Shown here in pieces: positions 35,770 through 47,051 of a stretch of 64,000 nucleotides of DNA. Every line of letters begins with the position of its first letter. Position 1 is the stretch's first letter. This DNA comes from Aldrovandia affinis. Its lineage: Eukaryota > Chordata > Actinopteri > Notacanthiformes > Halosauridae. The notes under the pieces were generated by a model that searched no databases, was not told where the DNA came from, and saw only the letters and a list, made by a program, of their open reading frames with translations. The DNA is taken from positions 7,739,001 to 7,803,000 of the forward strand of contig JAINUG010000005.1 of assembly GCA_029706075.1 (NCBI GenBank), given 5' to 3'. A program made the position numbers and the translations under genes.

Positions 35770-37012
35770 TATAGCGGGTGACAAGCTTTACATTGCTGGC
35801 TCATTGTATCGCGACAAGGTTGTAACTGTGGCTGTAGTAAATCTGATAATTATGACGTGCTTGGTATGATAGTTCATGGCTTTATTCGATAGCGTTTGCA
35901 CTTGGTCATTGCATTGTTTTGCTTGTTTATTTACTTTCATTATTTTCTCCTAATTGTTTTGTTGGTTGGTTTCTTATTTTTTCCTTTCTTCTTTAAGTAT
36001 TTTTTATGTGTAGTTGCTGGTTTAGTTAATTGTATGATGTCTGTCTGTGTCCTGCTTCATGTTCCTTTTGCCCTAATCCCTTTCCTTTTTTGAATCTTGA
36101 AAATGGAGATTTTGGAAAGCATGATTAATTTTTATTAAATCCTTACATGTCCTTATGTAAAATAACTTTATATAAATTGCAAGTTACGACTGCAATGGGC
36201 TAGCTGATTCTGTTAAAAGGAGAGAAGTTTGGACTTGGCTTCATGAGAAAGATCCTATGGCATAATATGTTTATGGGAGACATTCCGGTTTAGAAAATGA
36301 AACAGTATGAAAGAATGAATGGAGGGGGAGGGCGATTTATTTTAGTCACGGCTCTAAGAATAAAAAGTAGGTTCTTATTTTGATAGAAAGTCATACTCCG
36401 TACACTTTTCACCCAGTTAATAATGACACCGAAGGAAGATGGATTTGAATTGACATTTTAAGATGTATTATTTAAAATATACGTCTACGCTCCAAATAAT
36501 GATGACTCAGCATTTTTTAAAGAGAAGTTCAATTTTGAATGATCATTTTTGTAATGAAAATCTTTTAATAGTTGGGGATTTCAACACTGTATTAAATGTT
36601 GGTCTGGATAGACAACGGGTCAGTCCATATAACTATCACCCCAAAGCATTTAAAGCTTTATCTGAATGCATGTCCTCACTAGATCTGGTTGATATTTGGA
36701 GACATGAATACGGAATTAAAGAGATACACATGGTGCTGGAAGAAACAAGCAAGTAGGATGAATTACTGTCTTACCTCATTCGTTTTAGTTGCTGGTGTAT
36801 CACAAGCTAAAATCTTGGATCTGTTTAGGTCAGACCACACTCATTATGTTACAATTGACCACTAGTGCATTTCCTAAAGGTAAAGGTCATTGGAAACTTA
36901 ATCAACAGCTGTTAAATGATTATGAATTTGTTGTGACTACAAGTTTTATCTCTGCATATTTTCAAATAAATGAGGGCACAACTGACTCCCACATGGTTTG
37001 GGAGGCCTTTAA

Positions 37013-37222
37013 CCCATTTAGACCTAAAATGCCTGCTAAAAACGCCTATTAAAACCTAAGCAATTATTCTACACAACCTCTTAAAACCTGAGGGTTTTCT
37101 GGAAAAAATTTAAAAAAAAAGCCGACACCAACGTGCACTTCATTTCCCCACGTCTATTTCAGCGAATCACAGCGCATTTCATTAAAAAAAAACGACCTAA
37201 ACGTCACTCCAGGTCTTAATGG
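37013..37222. mobile_element. 210-bp piggyBac-like MITE, TTAA target
   Basis: TTAA at 37009-37012 and 37223-37226 flanks ends CCCATTTAGACC and CCCATTAAGACC (minus strand). It sits in L1 ORF2, whose frame reads through when one TTAA is kept. The end sequence differs from the piggyBac-like element at 32840, so it is a second family. Confidence 0.8.
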
Positions 37223-37650
37223 GTTAAATGTGTGAGGGCATGTCATAAAATGGTTGTCATGGAATAAAAAGAAACGCCTCCAAAAGGAGAGTAGGCTAAC
37301 TGATGAGATAGAAAAATAAATAGACATAGTATTCAATCTTCCAATGACAATGCTTCTGTCATTAAAATATAAACAAAATGAGTTGGAAAGGCTACATGCT
37401 GAAAAGGGTAATGCCATTATTCAGAGATCAAATTCTATTTCTAAGAAGAAAGGGGAAAAGTGCACAGCCTTTTTTTCTTAGATTTACTAATAGGAATAAT
37501 CATCGGAAAACGGTGTTGGTTCAGCAACAAAGTACAAAAACAAACCGAACAGACACTCAGAACGTAACAGAAACTATATCTAAATAGGTGCTGGACATAC
37601 AGAAAATGTTTAGAAAGCCTTCAACTCTAAACAAATCTATTTCGTTTTAT

Positions 37651-38666
37651 TCAGGTGAAAGCGTGTGATGGTTTACTAAGGAGTTTTTAAGGAATATATA
37701 CCTTTATTTTGGTTGACCTTTATTAAAAAATGAATTATATTTATGAATGATCTGATTGATTTAAATGGGTGTTTTTATGACTTAAAACTTTGTGTGACAT
37801 CTTTGGGAAATTGTGCACCTTGCATCAATACAACCAACTCCTGACAGCATTTCCTGTTAAATGGAAATGGGTCTGGGTTTTTGAGGGTGCACTTTATTTT
37901 CTGTCAGTCATAATTTGCATTAATATTTAATGTCATCTCTTGTGTAGCACCACACATGGTGGGCCAAATGCACACAGCCTAAGGCCTAAAGCCTAAAGAA
38001 AAACAACTGTTGATCTATCAAATATTTATAATTCTATGGCATCTAAACAGAGTATATAATAGGAAGACAAGGACAGGGTACAAGTTAAATACATAGTACT
38101 GCTCTCCCGTGATCTCAGTAATGATCAGAGATGGGTAGGTGGGTACAATACTCTTTCTCTCTTCATCATGGATTTGCATCAGAAACAGTGGTTTGTTCAT
38201 GCTTTTCTACCTTTGGGGGGTGGGGACACTTCAGGGGGGTGTTCCAGAGACACCAAAAGTGATGAAGTTGCTTTGCTGTAAATATTATGTTCTATTATGC
38301 CTTTTTTATATTCTACCAGGCTTTTTTGTCTCAACATATTTGGCATGAATATATTCATTATTTTGTGAATTATTCAATCATTTCCCCTAGCAATGAAAGG
38401 AATGTTTAGATATTTGCTTCATATGGTACCAATTTTATTTTACTTTTTGTAACATTTTGTTATACAAATTGTTTGGGGATGTAGATTATGTAAATAAGTT
38501 TCATTGTCAATGTCCTGGCCATAGAGATGGTTCTCAGCATTGTAGATGTACTATGTCTGTCCAGAACATGGGTATCATGTAAGATTAATATGTAAATGTT
38601 TTTTTGTCAGAAAAGTTAACTGAGCTGAGATTGGTGTCATTGTTATCATAACATTTTGACCACTAG
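37651..38666 (+). other. rapgef4 intron 1, distal part
   Basis: No repeat end or exon recognised. A tract GCCTAAGGCCTAAAGCCTAA lies at about 37977-37997. The intron ends with CACTAG before exon 2. Confidence 0.4.
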
Positions 38667-38809
38667 GCCTACGGAACGATCCGGAGAAGATGTTGACATC
38701 ATATTGGCCCGTCTGAAAGATGTGAAGGCCTTTGAGAAGTTTCACTCCAACCTGCTTCAGCAGATCTGCCTCTGTGGATTCTACGAATGTCTGGAGAAAG
38801 GAATAACAC
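38667..38809 (+). CDS. rapgef4: rapgef4 (EPAC2) coding exon 2
   Basis: Encodes residues 23-70, starting with the last base of the split Arg codon and reading [20 protein letters not shown] then [20 protein letters not shown] and CLEKGIT. This is the conserved entry into the first cyclic-nucleotide-binding domain of EPAC2: the helical bundle before the beta-barrel, with the CLCG..YE.LEKGIT block near-identical to mammals. It is bounded by CACTAG and the donor GTAGGT. It ends after one base of a Leu codon that the exon at 47052 completes. No stop or frameshift is present. The 63-codon open frame around it overruns both splice sites. Confidence 0.95.
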
Positions 38810-39559
38810 GTAGGTTGTGCTCCATTTCTAACAATGTATCCATATAAGCTGGATTTCACACAGAACAATGTATGCTACATTTTCTTTCCTACTATGAAGT
38901 AAATCGAGATTGCTCTGCTTTGAAAAGTGAAAAGTGCTCTATACATTATTAATATTATTATTGTTATCGTTATCCTCAGCTAACTTATTAGTGAATAAAT
39001 ATTAAACAAATAGTGAACTATAACATAGTTGAGCTGGTTTGAGTGTTAGTCTGCTAATGTTCTCTCATTGGAATTCACAGCTGGGAATATTAGTTGCTTA
39101 TGAAGGGCTCTCATGTAGACTGAGCAATAGCATTTTAAATGAGAAATGTAGCTTACCTGTATTCATGGTCTTTGGTTCAGGAAGTAGGGAAGTATATAAT
39201 TAAGTACCCCCCACCATCTTGCACATGGTAGTGTATATTAGCTCTGTTTCTCTCCCCTTGAGCCATCTGCTTTTAGAGTCCCACCCTACACTGTGTTATT
39301 CCTGTCTTATTTATTTTGTTTAATTATTTATTAGTTGCTGGAACCCTATTGTAATTGAATTGTTATTATTACTGTACGTTAAAAGAAATGACAATAACTT
39401 GAATGCTGTACTGTGAAAGTGAACAAAACTTGGCAGGTCTGTAGGGGTATAAGTCTGATTGACGTGAAACCTGGTATGCATATTCAAATGAGATATTTAT
39501 GTTATGTTATGCTCAATGAATTATGGTGCTCACTGTATATACACACAAGGAGTAGCCAT
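38810..39559 (+). other. rapgef4 intron 2, proximal part
   Basis: AT-rich intron start, nothing recognised before the LTR element. Confidence 0.4.
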
Positions 39560-40106
39560 TGTGGCATCCCAAGGGGCAGGACGAGGAAATGGATGCCTGT
39601 CTCTTTAATTCTTGGGAGCCACTGGAGCTGGAAGAACTCCGGTTCCCAGCAGCCCGCAGTCCCGCACCTGAACTAAGTTAAGTGTTTGGGACTACGAACA
39701 GCTGAAGGCCGTTTGGAGGCCTATTTAAAGGACTCATTTATGTCACACTGGAGGGAGTAGGTTAGTGATCGTGGAGTGTGTGAAGAAAAGTGTGTGAAGA
39801 AAAGTGTTTTTGGCTTGCTATTTGTGTTTGATTTGGATTTTTTGAGGACCCCGCTTTGTGTACCGACTTTTGGACTGTTTGAGGAACTAGATTGGATTTT
39901 GGACTTGGATTATGGACATCGACAACGAGTAAAGATTGTGGACTTTATGTGTTTTGAATTCCCCCAAAGACCCCACCCTTTTTTGTGTTTTTCAATTAGT
40001 TTAATAAATTATTGTTTTGTTTATATGACTGCCTCCTCTGGGTTATTTAACTGCCTACGTGCTCTGCAAGGTCTGTGAGTGTCGCCCAACCCCTAGGGAC
40101 ATCACA
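39560..40106 (+). repeat. 5' LTR of the coiled-coil element
   Basis: Starts TGTGGCATCCC and ends GACATCACA. It has a TATTTAAAG TATA-like box at about 39722 and AATAAATTATTG at about 40004 as a polyadenylation signal. It is 547 bp, longer than its partner because the right LTR lost a segment including part of the TATA region. Confidence 0.85.
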
Positions 40107-40203
40107 TATGGTGGAGAATGCGGGCAGAGGGCATCACCTATAGGCATGAGGAGGTAGTGCAACTGTGAGCGGGATTTGTTTTGTTTTTTGGGGGAAAGAC
40201 TCC

Positions 40204-41504
40204 ATGATGGAAGAGGACTGGACAGTGGATCCAGACATGGAGTCTTGGCTGGAGGCAGAGGGCCCCTGTCAAAAGGGCACCAACATTCCCTAAAAGTATT
40301 TTTCCAGGCAAGTCCAGCCCTCAAATGCTCCTTTTTGGCTGGAATGGCTCCCGACGTTGCTGAGGCCATCCGTGAAATGGACAGGGTGTGGAAAACTCTC
40401 AAGGGAAGACGAGGAAAAGAAGGCCAAGACAAGAATGGCCACTCCTGCTCTGTGGTTCCCCCTAGGGAAAAGAGGGAAAAGATCCCAGGTAGGCCACAAA
40501 AGCAGCATGCCAGTGAGGCGGAAAAATGTCCTGGTTTAGAGGCAGAGTTGGGAGAGCAAGAATTCATAAAGGGCCAAGAGGAAGTGATCCAGAAACTGGA
40601 TAAATGTTGTCGTGACCAGAAGGAAGCCCTGGTGAAGAACCAGAGACGGGTCGCTATGGTTGTGGACCGATACCGAGTCACCCTCCAGGAGGTTCAGGAG
40701 CTGAAGAATGTTCAGACTGAGCTTTACAGGATGAAAGCTGAGTTGGGGACCTCGGAGGAGAGCCATATGGTGGCCGTTGGGAGATTGCTGGAGGAGCACA
40801 CTGACTCCCTGAGGAAGATTGGGAACATGGCTGTGGAGCTTGAGAATGAAAAGGCATCTCTTTGCAACGAGGTGAGATGTGTGGAGGCCCACAGACAGGA
40901 GCTGAAAGAAGAGGTGAAGAACCTAACCCAGATGTTAGAGGAAGAGCATCTGCATTGTCTCAACATCCAGAAATCCCAGGACAAGACCAAAGAGGAGTGG
41001 GCCAGGGTGTTGTTGGATGTGCAGACCAGGCTCGCTCAGAAGGAGGTGGAGTTAAAAAGAGCAGCGGAGGCCCATGCGTCCGAGGTGGAGCAACTCCGGA
41101 GCTGAGCGGAGCAAGAGCGTGAGGGAAGGCGGGAGCTGGAGGTACAGCTGGATGAGGTGAGGATCCAACTAAGGGAACAAGCACAGCAGTTTGGACAGTT
41201 GGAGGGAGTCGAAATTGGGTTGTTGAATCTGCAGAACCGTTCTGTAAAGCAAGAAGATACGTTTTTGGCTTTGCAGGAACTGCACCAAACCACTTCTGCA
41301 GCACTCCTGATAGAGCAAAAGAAAAATGAAGAGCTCCCTATCCTGAGAGAACAACTTCATGAATTAGCTAAGAAACTGGACCAGAAAGAAGCCCAGCAGC
41401 GGGCCACAGAGACATCTTTTTGCGAGGTCTTAAAAATCCAAACAGAAACTCTGCTCCATCTACAGACTCAACTGGAAGAGGTGAGCAAAGAATTGAGTGT
41501 ATAA
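40204..41504 (+). pseudogene. Coiled-coil protein ORF of the LTR element, part 1
   Basis: From about 40300 to 41502 one frame encodes a highly charged, heptad-like protein rich in E, K, L, Q and R (for example LQEVQELKNVQTELYRMKAE, ELENEKASLCNEVR, LREQLHELAKKLDQKEAQQR). It is broken once by TGA at 41103, plausibly a C-to-T change of an Arg codon. A good start is the ATG at 40204 (MMEEDWTVDPDMESWLEAEG), but it is in another frame that stops after 29 codons, so an indel lies between. The product looks like a cytoskeletal or Golgi tethering coiled coil. It has no zinc knuckle, aspartic protease or YxDD motif. It could be a captured host cDNA or a highly diverged gag-like structural protein. I do not recognise the parent gene. 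Confidence 0.6.
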
Positions 41505-41806
41505 AATCTGTTCCTGTTATGAAAGACTCTAGCACGCAGGTGGAGATCTTGCAGCCAGTGGAGCTGGCAAGAGACGATGACCAGACATTGGAGTCGGAGT
41601 GGAGTCAATGGTCCTCAGTCCCATTCAGCCTGCTGGACCTTCGAGGGGGCCTGGAGGAGCAGCATGCTGAGGATGAGCTGTGGTGGAACCATAGTATTGA
41701 GGAAGGTCTCCTAATTATGGCTGATGAGGCCTTGTTGAACACTCGACCATGTCAGGAGTCCATCTCTTCAGTTGCAATGGAAAACCCAGAGAAAAGTGGA
41801 GGTTAG
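41420..41806 (+). pseudogene. Coiled-coil ORF of the LTR element, part 2 (shifted frame)
   Basis: This frame overlaps the end of part 1 and continues with an acidic segment (ESEWSQWSSVPFSLLDLRGG, HAEDELWWNHSIEEGL) to TAG at 41804. It probably is the C-terminal tail of the same protein after a one-base change near 41500. Homology is unknown. Confidence 0.45.
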
Positions 41807-42264
41807 AAGTTCTAGCCTGAAGAGAAACAGGAAACCAAACAGGCTGACGCTAAAATGGAATGACAGTAGGAGACCATGTTTTCCCTGGTTCTGACCATCT
41901 GGAAGCAGAATGGAAGTGGCAGAAAAGGAGAAGGAGAGGATCATGGATGGAAAAGCTGCACCAAGTTCGCCGGCGGAGCCATGGAAAGCTAGTGAAACCC
42001 AGAAAATGAATGGTGACCATGCTGTCCGTGGAGCCCGGAGTCAGTACCCACATGTGCCCATTTGATGTCAGAAGAGGTGAGCTACTTGCACCATTTACTA
42101 ACACCTCTCAGATGCCTTTACAGGAGATGGATGAAGACTGGGAAATCTGGACATTTTATCCAGGCGGGATACCTCCTGAGGGGACTGGGAGATGGTGGCT
42201 CTCCTGGTTGCTCCTGAACATGTGCCGCTCAGCTCTCCCTAGGTCAGACCTGAGGAGGAGGGTG

Positions 42265-42766
42265 TGTGGCATCCCAAGGGGCAGGACGAGGAAATGGATG
42301 CCTGCCTCTTTAATTCTTGGGAGCCACTGGAGCCGGAAGAACTCCGGTTCCCAGCAGCCCGCAGTCCCGCACCTGAACTAAGTTAAGTGTTTTTAAAGGA
42401 CTCATTTATGTCACACTGGAGGGAGTAGGTTGGTGATTATGGAGAGTGTGTTGGAGAGTGTGTGAAGAAAAGTGTTTTTGGCTTGCTATTTAAGTTTGAT
42501 TTGGATTGTTTGAGGACCCAGCTTTGTGTACCGACTTTTGGACTGTTTGAGGAACTGGATTGGATTTTGGACTTGGATTATGGACATTGACAACAAGTAA
42601 GACCTTATGTGTTTTGAATTCCCCTGAAGACCCCACCCTTTTTTGTGTTTGTCAATTAGTTAAATAAATTATTGTTTTGTTTATATGACTGCCTCCTCTG
42701 GGTTATTTAACTGCCTACACCCTCTGCAAGGTCCGTCAGTGTCGCCCAACCCCTAGGGACACCACA
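42265..42766 (+). repeat. 3' LTR of the coiled-coil element
   Basis: Starts TGTGGCATCCC and ends GACACCACA. It differs from the 5' LTR by a deletion of about 38 bp after AAGTGTTT, a rearranged GTGTGAAGAAAAG repeat and scattered substitutions. Confidence 0.85.
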
Positions 42767-42899
42767 CATAATAATGGCTCATATGAGGGCTAATATTTTG
42801 TAACTAAATCACAATTAAAAAGGAGTCTACACATGTGTCATATTAATGTCAATAATAATTACCAATATGTTTCTGCTATAAAATACATTTTAAAAGCAA

Positions 42900-43843
42900 C
42901 ACTTTAATATGTGAGTTTCTAAAGCAACACGAGAGATCAAACAGATTTTGGAAGAGGTAAAATAGTTGGTGCCAAAATTTTAGGTGCGTTAGTCACAGAA
43001 ACGGCAAGATTATTTAATGTGTCAAGGGGAACAGTGTCAAAAATCATGACAACAGAACTGAATCTACACCTTTGTGACTCAGTCTCAACAAAAACTACAC
43101 TCTGTGCTCCACAAAACTGATATTTATGTTAGGGCTGCAATTTGGAAATTGCTTGTAACTAAGACCAATGCGCAACAATGCATAACTGATACAATGTGCA
43201 CACCACCTGGACTTCTGAGCAGTGAAAGAGAATAGTATAGTCTGATGATTTGTCTCTTACTCTTTTTCCTACATCTGGGTGGGTTTATGTTCAGAGAAAG
43301 CCAAAGGAAGCCTCAACCCATATTGCCTGTTCACAACTGTTAAACATGGTGGTGGATCTGTTAAGGTATGGGCAGCCATCTCATGAGAGTCATTGGGTCT
43401 GATTATTACTCTGCATAGTAGAATTACAGCCAAGGAATATGAAGCCATTTTAGTCTACCAGGTGCACCCTATGGTGTAAACACCGTTTCCTCAAGGTGTT
43501 CCCATATTCCAAGATGATAACGCCCCATACACACTGCTAAATGGATTCAAGAGTGAACACCAAGATGAAGTCAAACACTGCCCATGGCCTGCCCAATCAC
43601 CAGATCTAAACCTCATTGAACCTTTATGGGATGTTCTGGAACATAGAGTGCAGAGTAGATTCCCACCACCTTAATCTCTCCAAAAATTGGAGGCTTTCCT
43701 TCTTGAAGAATGGTTCAGTATCCCACTAGAGACAGTTTTCCAAGAAGGATTGAGCTGTTTTGAAGGCAAAGGGGTTAATACATTATTAGTTAATACATAT
43801 TCATATATTGTTTGGTGTTTCTATTATTTTGTCTACCCCCTGT
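42900..43843 (+). mobile_element. Decayed Tc1/mariner element
   Basis: Plus-strand fragments give the Tc1 order: an N-terminal helix-turn-helix-like piece (TARLFNVSRGTVSKI), a middle HGGGSVK-like block, then FQDDNAPYT and [20 protein letters not shown] around the second and third catalytic positions. It ends in TTGTCTACCCCCTG at 43843. Many stops occur. The 5' end is not sharply defined. Confidence 0.75.
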
Positions 43844-43847
43844 ATAT

Positions 43848-43920
43848 ACAGTGGGTATAAAAAATATTCACCCCCAGACTCTGAAATATTACCTACTTGG
43901 ACAGACTTTCACTCTTGTCA
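43848..43920 (+). repeat. Lone Tc1 terminal-repeat remnant
   Basis: TACAGTGGGTATAAAAAATA followed by TTCACCCCC is the outer end of the Tc1 family whose opposite end lies at 17397. Only about 70 bp are present here. Confidence 0.6.
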
Positions 43921-43939
43921 TTGACTATGCCCCTTACTT

Positions 43940-46385
43940 TGGATGTCCTGACACTGACATATCAACCCCAGGGTCACCAGATTGTTTTTAAGTATGCAAC
44001 AATTTGCCTCTTCCGTGGTTTGCAGGCCAGGACGAGTCCATAGGAACATGGATGCCCTATTCAAGAGGGCATTGGTCACACCTCCCTTGTAGTCAGAGCA
44101 GAGGGGGAGGATGAGTGGCAGCCTAAGGGGCCTGGTGATAAAGGACCAGTACGTGGCAGGTCTATAGCTCCACCCCTGGCCAACCCAGGGATAACAGGCC
44201 GCTGAACAAGGGAAATGGGCACATCTGAAAAGCATTAGCAATTGGTGGAGGAGAATATAAGCCTCACCTGGGCTACTCTTATGTGCAAAGTACCAGTTTG
44301 GAAAAAGTGTGAATGGTGAGTGACACAGGGTTGAGAAAAGGGGACTGTACAGTCCCGGCCAAAAGTTTTGTCGCATGAGTGGACAAAAGTGACAATTGCT
44401 AATTACCCAACTCTTAATTAGCTAATAAAGTTAGGAAACAACACAAATTAATCATAAGTGTCTAAAGTTTATTTAGATACCATCAAAACAAAAATTTCAT
44501 AGATGCTTATAAGGTTTATTGCTTGATAATGATAAACAAGCCAGTTTCTACCTGGACAAAAGTCTTGTCGCAAATCAAATTATAATCAAGAAATTGTATC
44601 TTTCTCAAAAAAGTAAATAAAATAACAAATGAAAAATCAGTCTAGTATTTCATCATGGACTATAAGTTAAGAAATTAATATCTTGTATGAGTTCCTTTAG
44701 CCTGCAGAACAGTTGCCATCCGGTTTGGCAGAGAGTCGTAGAGCTTGTTGATGAAATCGTCGGGGGATGGCATGGAAGGCCATCCCAAAGCTCCTCCATG
44801 TTCTTGGCTTGATCCTCCAAGCTTCCTCCTTCATTCTTCCACAGATATGCTCAATAATATTCATATCTGGAGACTGTGCTGGCCATCCCTGAAGGACATT
44901 GATCTTCTTCCCCTGAGAAACTTCATAGTGGAACCTGAGGTATGGCAAGGAGCTCCATCCTGTTGAAAAATCTGACCCCTTTTGTAGTTGGGAATGTACT
45001 GGGAGGCAAGAATCTGTTGATATTTGGCACTGTCAATGTTACCATCCACCTTCAGATCTCCCTGGCACCTCCGTATTGGACGTAACCCCAAACCATAATC
45101 TTTCCACCTCCAAATTTGACTGTCTTCTGGGTGAACCGTGGGTCCAGACGGGCCCCAGAGGGTAAATCGACAATATTGGCGGTGCTTGGGCTCCATGCTC
45201 AACTGACGATTCATCTGAAAAATCTATTTTTCGACACTTTTCTGCTGTCCACCCTTCCGTCAGGCTATGGGCCTTGGCGTACGCAACACGATTTCTTAGC
45301 TGTCTCTTGTTTAGTGCTGGTTTCTGGGCAGCAATACGACCGTGGAGACCATTGCGAGCAAGTAACCGACGTACAGTTCTTGCCGAAACAGGCATTGCTG
45401 GCGTCCACTCCTCCTGGAGCTGTGAGGCGGTTGACATGGGGCTGGCTTTTGACAGTCGGACAAGCAAGCTGTCGTCAGATATGAATATTATTGAGAATAT
45501 CTGGGGAAGAATGAAGGAGGAAGCTTGGAGGACCAAGCCGAAGAACTTTGGGATGCCTGCAAGGTGGCCTTCCATGCCATCCCCGACGACTTCATCAACA
45601 AGCTCTACGACTCTCTGCCAAACCGGATGGCAACTGTTCTGCAGGCCAAAGGAACCCATACAAGATATTAATTTCTTAACTTATAGTCCATGATGAAATA
45701 CTAGACTGATTTTTCATTTGTTATTTTATTTACTTTTGAGAAAGATACAATTTCTTGATTATAATTTGATTTGCGACAAGACTTTTGTCCAGGTAGAAAC
45801 TGGCTTGTTCATCATTATCAAGCAATAAACCTTATAAGCATCTATGAAATTTTTGTTTTGATGGTATCTAAATAAACTTTAGACACTTATGATTAATTTG
45901 TGTTGTTTCCTAACTTTATTAACGAATTAAGAGTTGGGTAATTAGCAATTGTCACCTTTGTCCACTCATGCGACAAAACTTTTGGCCAGGACTGTACTGT
46001 TAGATTTGTACTGTTTTAGCTGAGTACCTGTTCTTGTTTTTGGACTTTGTACAAGCAACTGAATTGTTTACTGAACTGTTTACCTATCTTGTTTTCCTGT
46101 CCCTGACTTTTGGACACGATTTCTCTTGTTAATTGGCTCTGGGAACCAGCTCAGCTGACCATGCATAGTGAGGGTTGCTGGGGAAGTTAAATTAGGCTCT
46201 CAACCGAGTTAGGCTTTTGTTCGCTTTTATTTGTTGTTGGTTGATGTACAAGAGCCTCTGCCTCCTTTAATACTCCCCACTGCTGCAATAAAACATTTTA
46301 TTTTTTGTTCCACATTTATGGTTTTATCTGGTATTTTATTGCACATGTTAAGGCAATGCCGGCCTCACACCCCCGGTCCTGTCAC
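43940..46385 (+). mobile_element. Probable solo LTR split by a fold-back Tc1 element
   Basis: About 400 bases on each side of the Tc1 derivative (44350-45994) look like one LTR: a GAATATAAGCC TATA-like box at about 44252, a polyadenylation-like CAATAAAACA at about 46286, and an end CCTGTCACA near 46387. The start is uncertain (perhaps TGTCCTGACA near 43940) and no target duplication is proven. No internal retroviral-type coding is present. Confidence 0.4.
44350..45994 (-). mobile_element. Tc1 derivative with 520-bp inverted arms (fold-back)
   Basis: TA at 44348-44349 and 45995-45996 flanks ends CAGTCCCGGCC and CAGTCCTGGCC (minus strand). The arms 44350-44869 and 45475-45994 are inverted copies of each other, far longer than a normal terminal repeat. 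Each arm contains the transposase C-terminal coding end (from DMNIIE, through LYDSLPNRMATVLQA) plus the 3' terminal region. The 605-bp centre (44870-45474) keeps, on the minus strand, helix-turn-helix sequence (SARTVRRLLARNGLHGR) and the DDE region (FSDESS; IFQQDGAPCHT), with frameshifts. The transposase N-terminus is missing, replaced by the second arm. A transcript would fold into a long hairpin. Confidence 0.85.
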
Positions 46386-46443
46386 AGTAGAAATAACTAC
46401 AAAGATGTCCTCCATCTTGTTAAAGATATTTAATGCTTCAATT

Positions 46444-46575
46444 TAGTACATTTAGATTTTAGGCATTTAGCAGCACTTATCCAGAGCGACTTACGAGATG
46501 TGCATTAATACATGGCAAGATCAATCATTGTTCGTGCAAGAGATCAGTGTAGTGATATAGTAATAGACATATTAC
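46444..46575 (-). repeat. LINE 3' end fragment
   Basis: Reversed, it matches the last 130 bases of the LINE ending at 21985: GATCTCTTGC, GATTGTTC, CATGTATTAATGCACATC, GTAAGTCGCTCTGG. A 5'-truncated insertion. Confidence 0.75.
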
Positions 46576-46733
46576 TGTATCACTAGTAGGATGTGTCCAC
46601 ATCATCAAGTGTAACAATGAAAATTCCAATAATTTTAATTTTGGTGCCCCAGATGGCTGTAGTCACAGCTCTTGTGTTTCTGTACAGCTCTCCCTAAAAC
46701 AATGGGTAAGGTATTCAACCAAGGTAGAGTTGT

Positions 46734-46890
46734 AGTAATAACTTTATTTATACGATTTTTAATACGGTATGCCCAAAGTGCATTCCGAAAAAAAAGACTT
46801 AGCAGCAGACACAATTAAAAAGGCAGTGGATTATACAAATAAGGACATAACATAAAGGCAAGTAATAATAATAGTGAGGTAGAATATAGA
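46734..46890 (-). repeat. LINE 3' end fragment, second family
   Basis: The plus-strand word TAACTTTATTTATACGATTT with the following AAAGTGCATTCC resembles the reversed terminus of the LINE at 19363-19855. Decayed. Confidence 0.5.
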
Positions 46891-47051
46891 GTACTAAACA
46901 GGACAACATATTGACACACCAATTGAAAATAAGACTAAAGAAAATATGTATTATTGACTAACATTTTATTATGATTCTGGGAGCTCTCAAGTTGATGAAA
47001 AGAGGAGGTGGACTCTAGACCCACCCTAATGCTGACGATGTTCTTTTTCAG

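Larger units (their letters stand above)
32380..37650 (+). mobile_element. L1-type LINE interrupted by three DNA transposons
   Basis: Plus-strand remains of ORF1 (32430-32839, resuming at 35774) and of ORF2 endonuclease and downstream sequence (36270-37012, resuming at 37227) form one degraded L1. ORF1 landmarks are DRIHRMGKKRVG, FELSNTKYGLN and FPKEIVERRNKLYPLL. After the insertions it continues with GDKLYIAGSLYRDK. ORF2 landmarks are LLIVGDFNTVL and SLDLVDIWR from the AP-endonuclease. Removing the insertions at 32840-33756 and 33771-35769 with one copy of each target duplication keeps ORF1 in frame, which shows that L1 came first. The ORF2 frame has several stops and no reverse transcriptase core is seen. 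Start and end are approximate. Confidence 0.75.
39560..42766 (+). mobile_element. LTR retrotransposon without gag-pol, carrying a coiled-coil ORF
   Basis: Two direct LTRs (39560-40106 and 42265-42766) enclose 2.16 kb. A polypurine tract (TGAGGAGGAGGGTG) lies directly before the right LTR. After the left LTR comes TATGGTGGAGAATGCGGGC, the place of a primer-binding site. The interior has no protease, reverse transcriptase, RNase H or integrase; instead it encodes a coiled-coil protein (next entries). The flanks share only CAT, so the target duplication is unclear. Indels between the LTRs show it is not new. It lies in rapgef4 intron 2 in the sense direction and must be mobilised in trans, if at all. 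Confidence 0.85.

Noticed and set aside
40055..40681. 208-codon minus-strand frame
   Set aside because: Antisense shadow of the coiled-coil ORF and the LTR edge; no domain.
44697..45659. Intact Tc1 transposase
   Set aside because: The frame is broken several times and the N-terminal part is replaced by an inverted copy of the C-terminal end.
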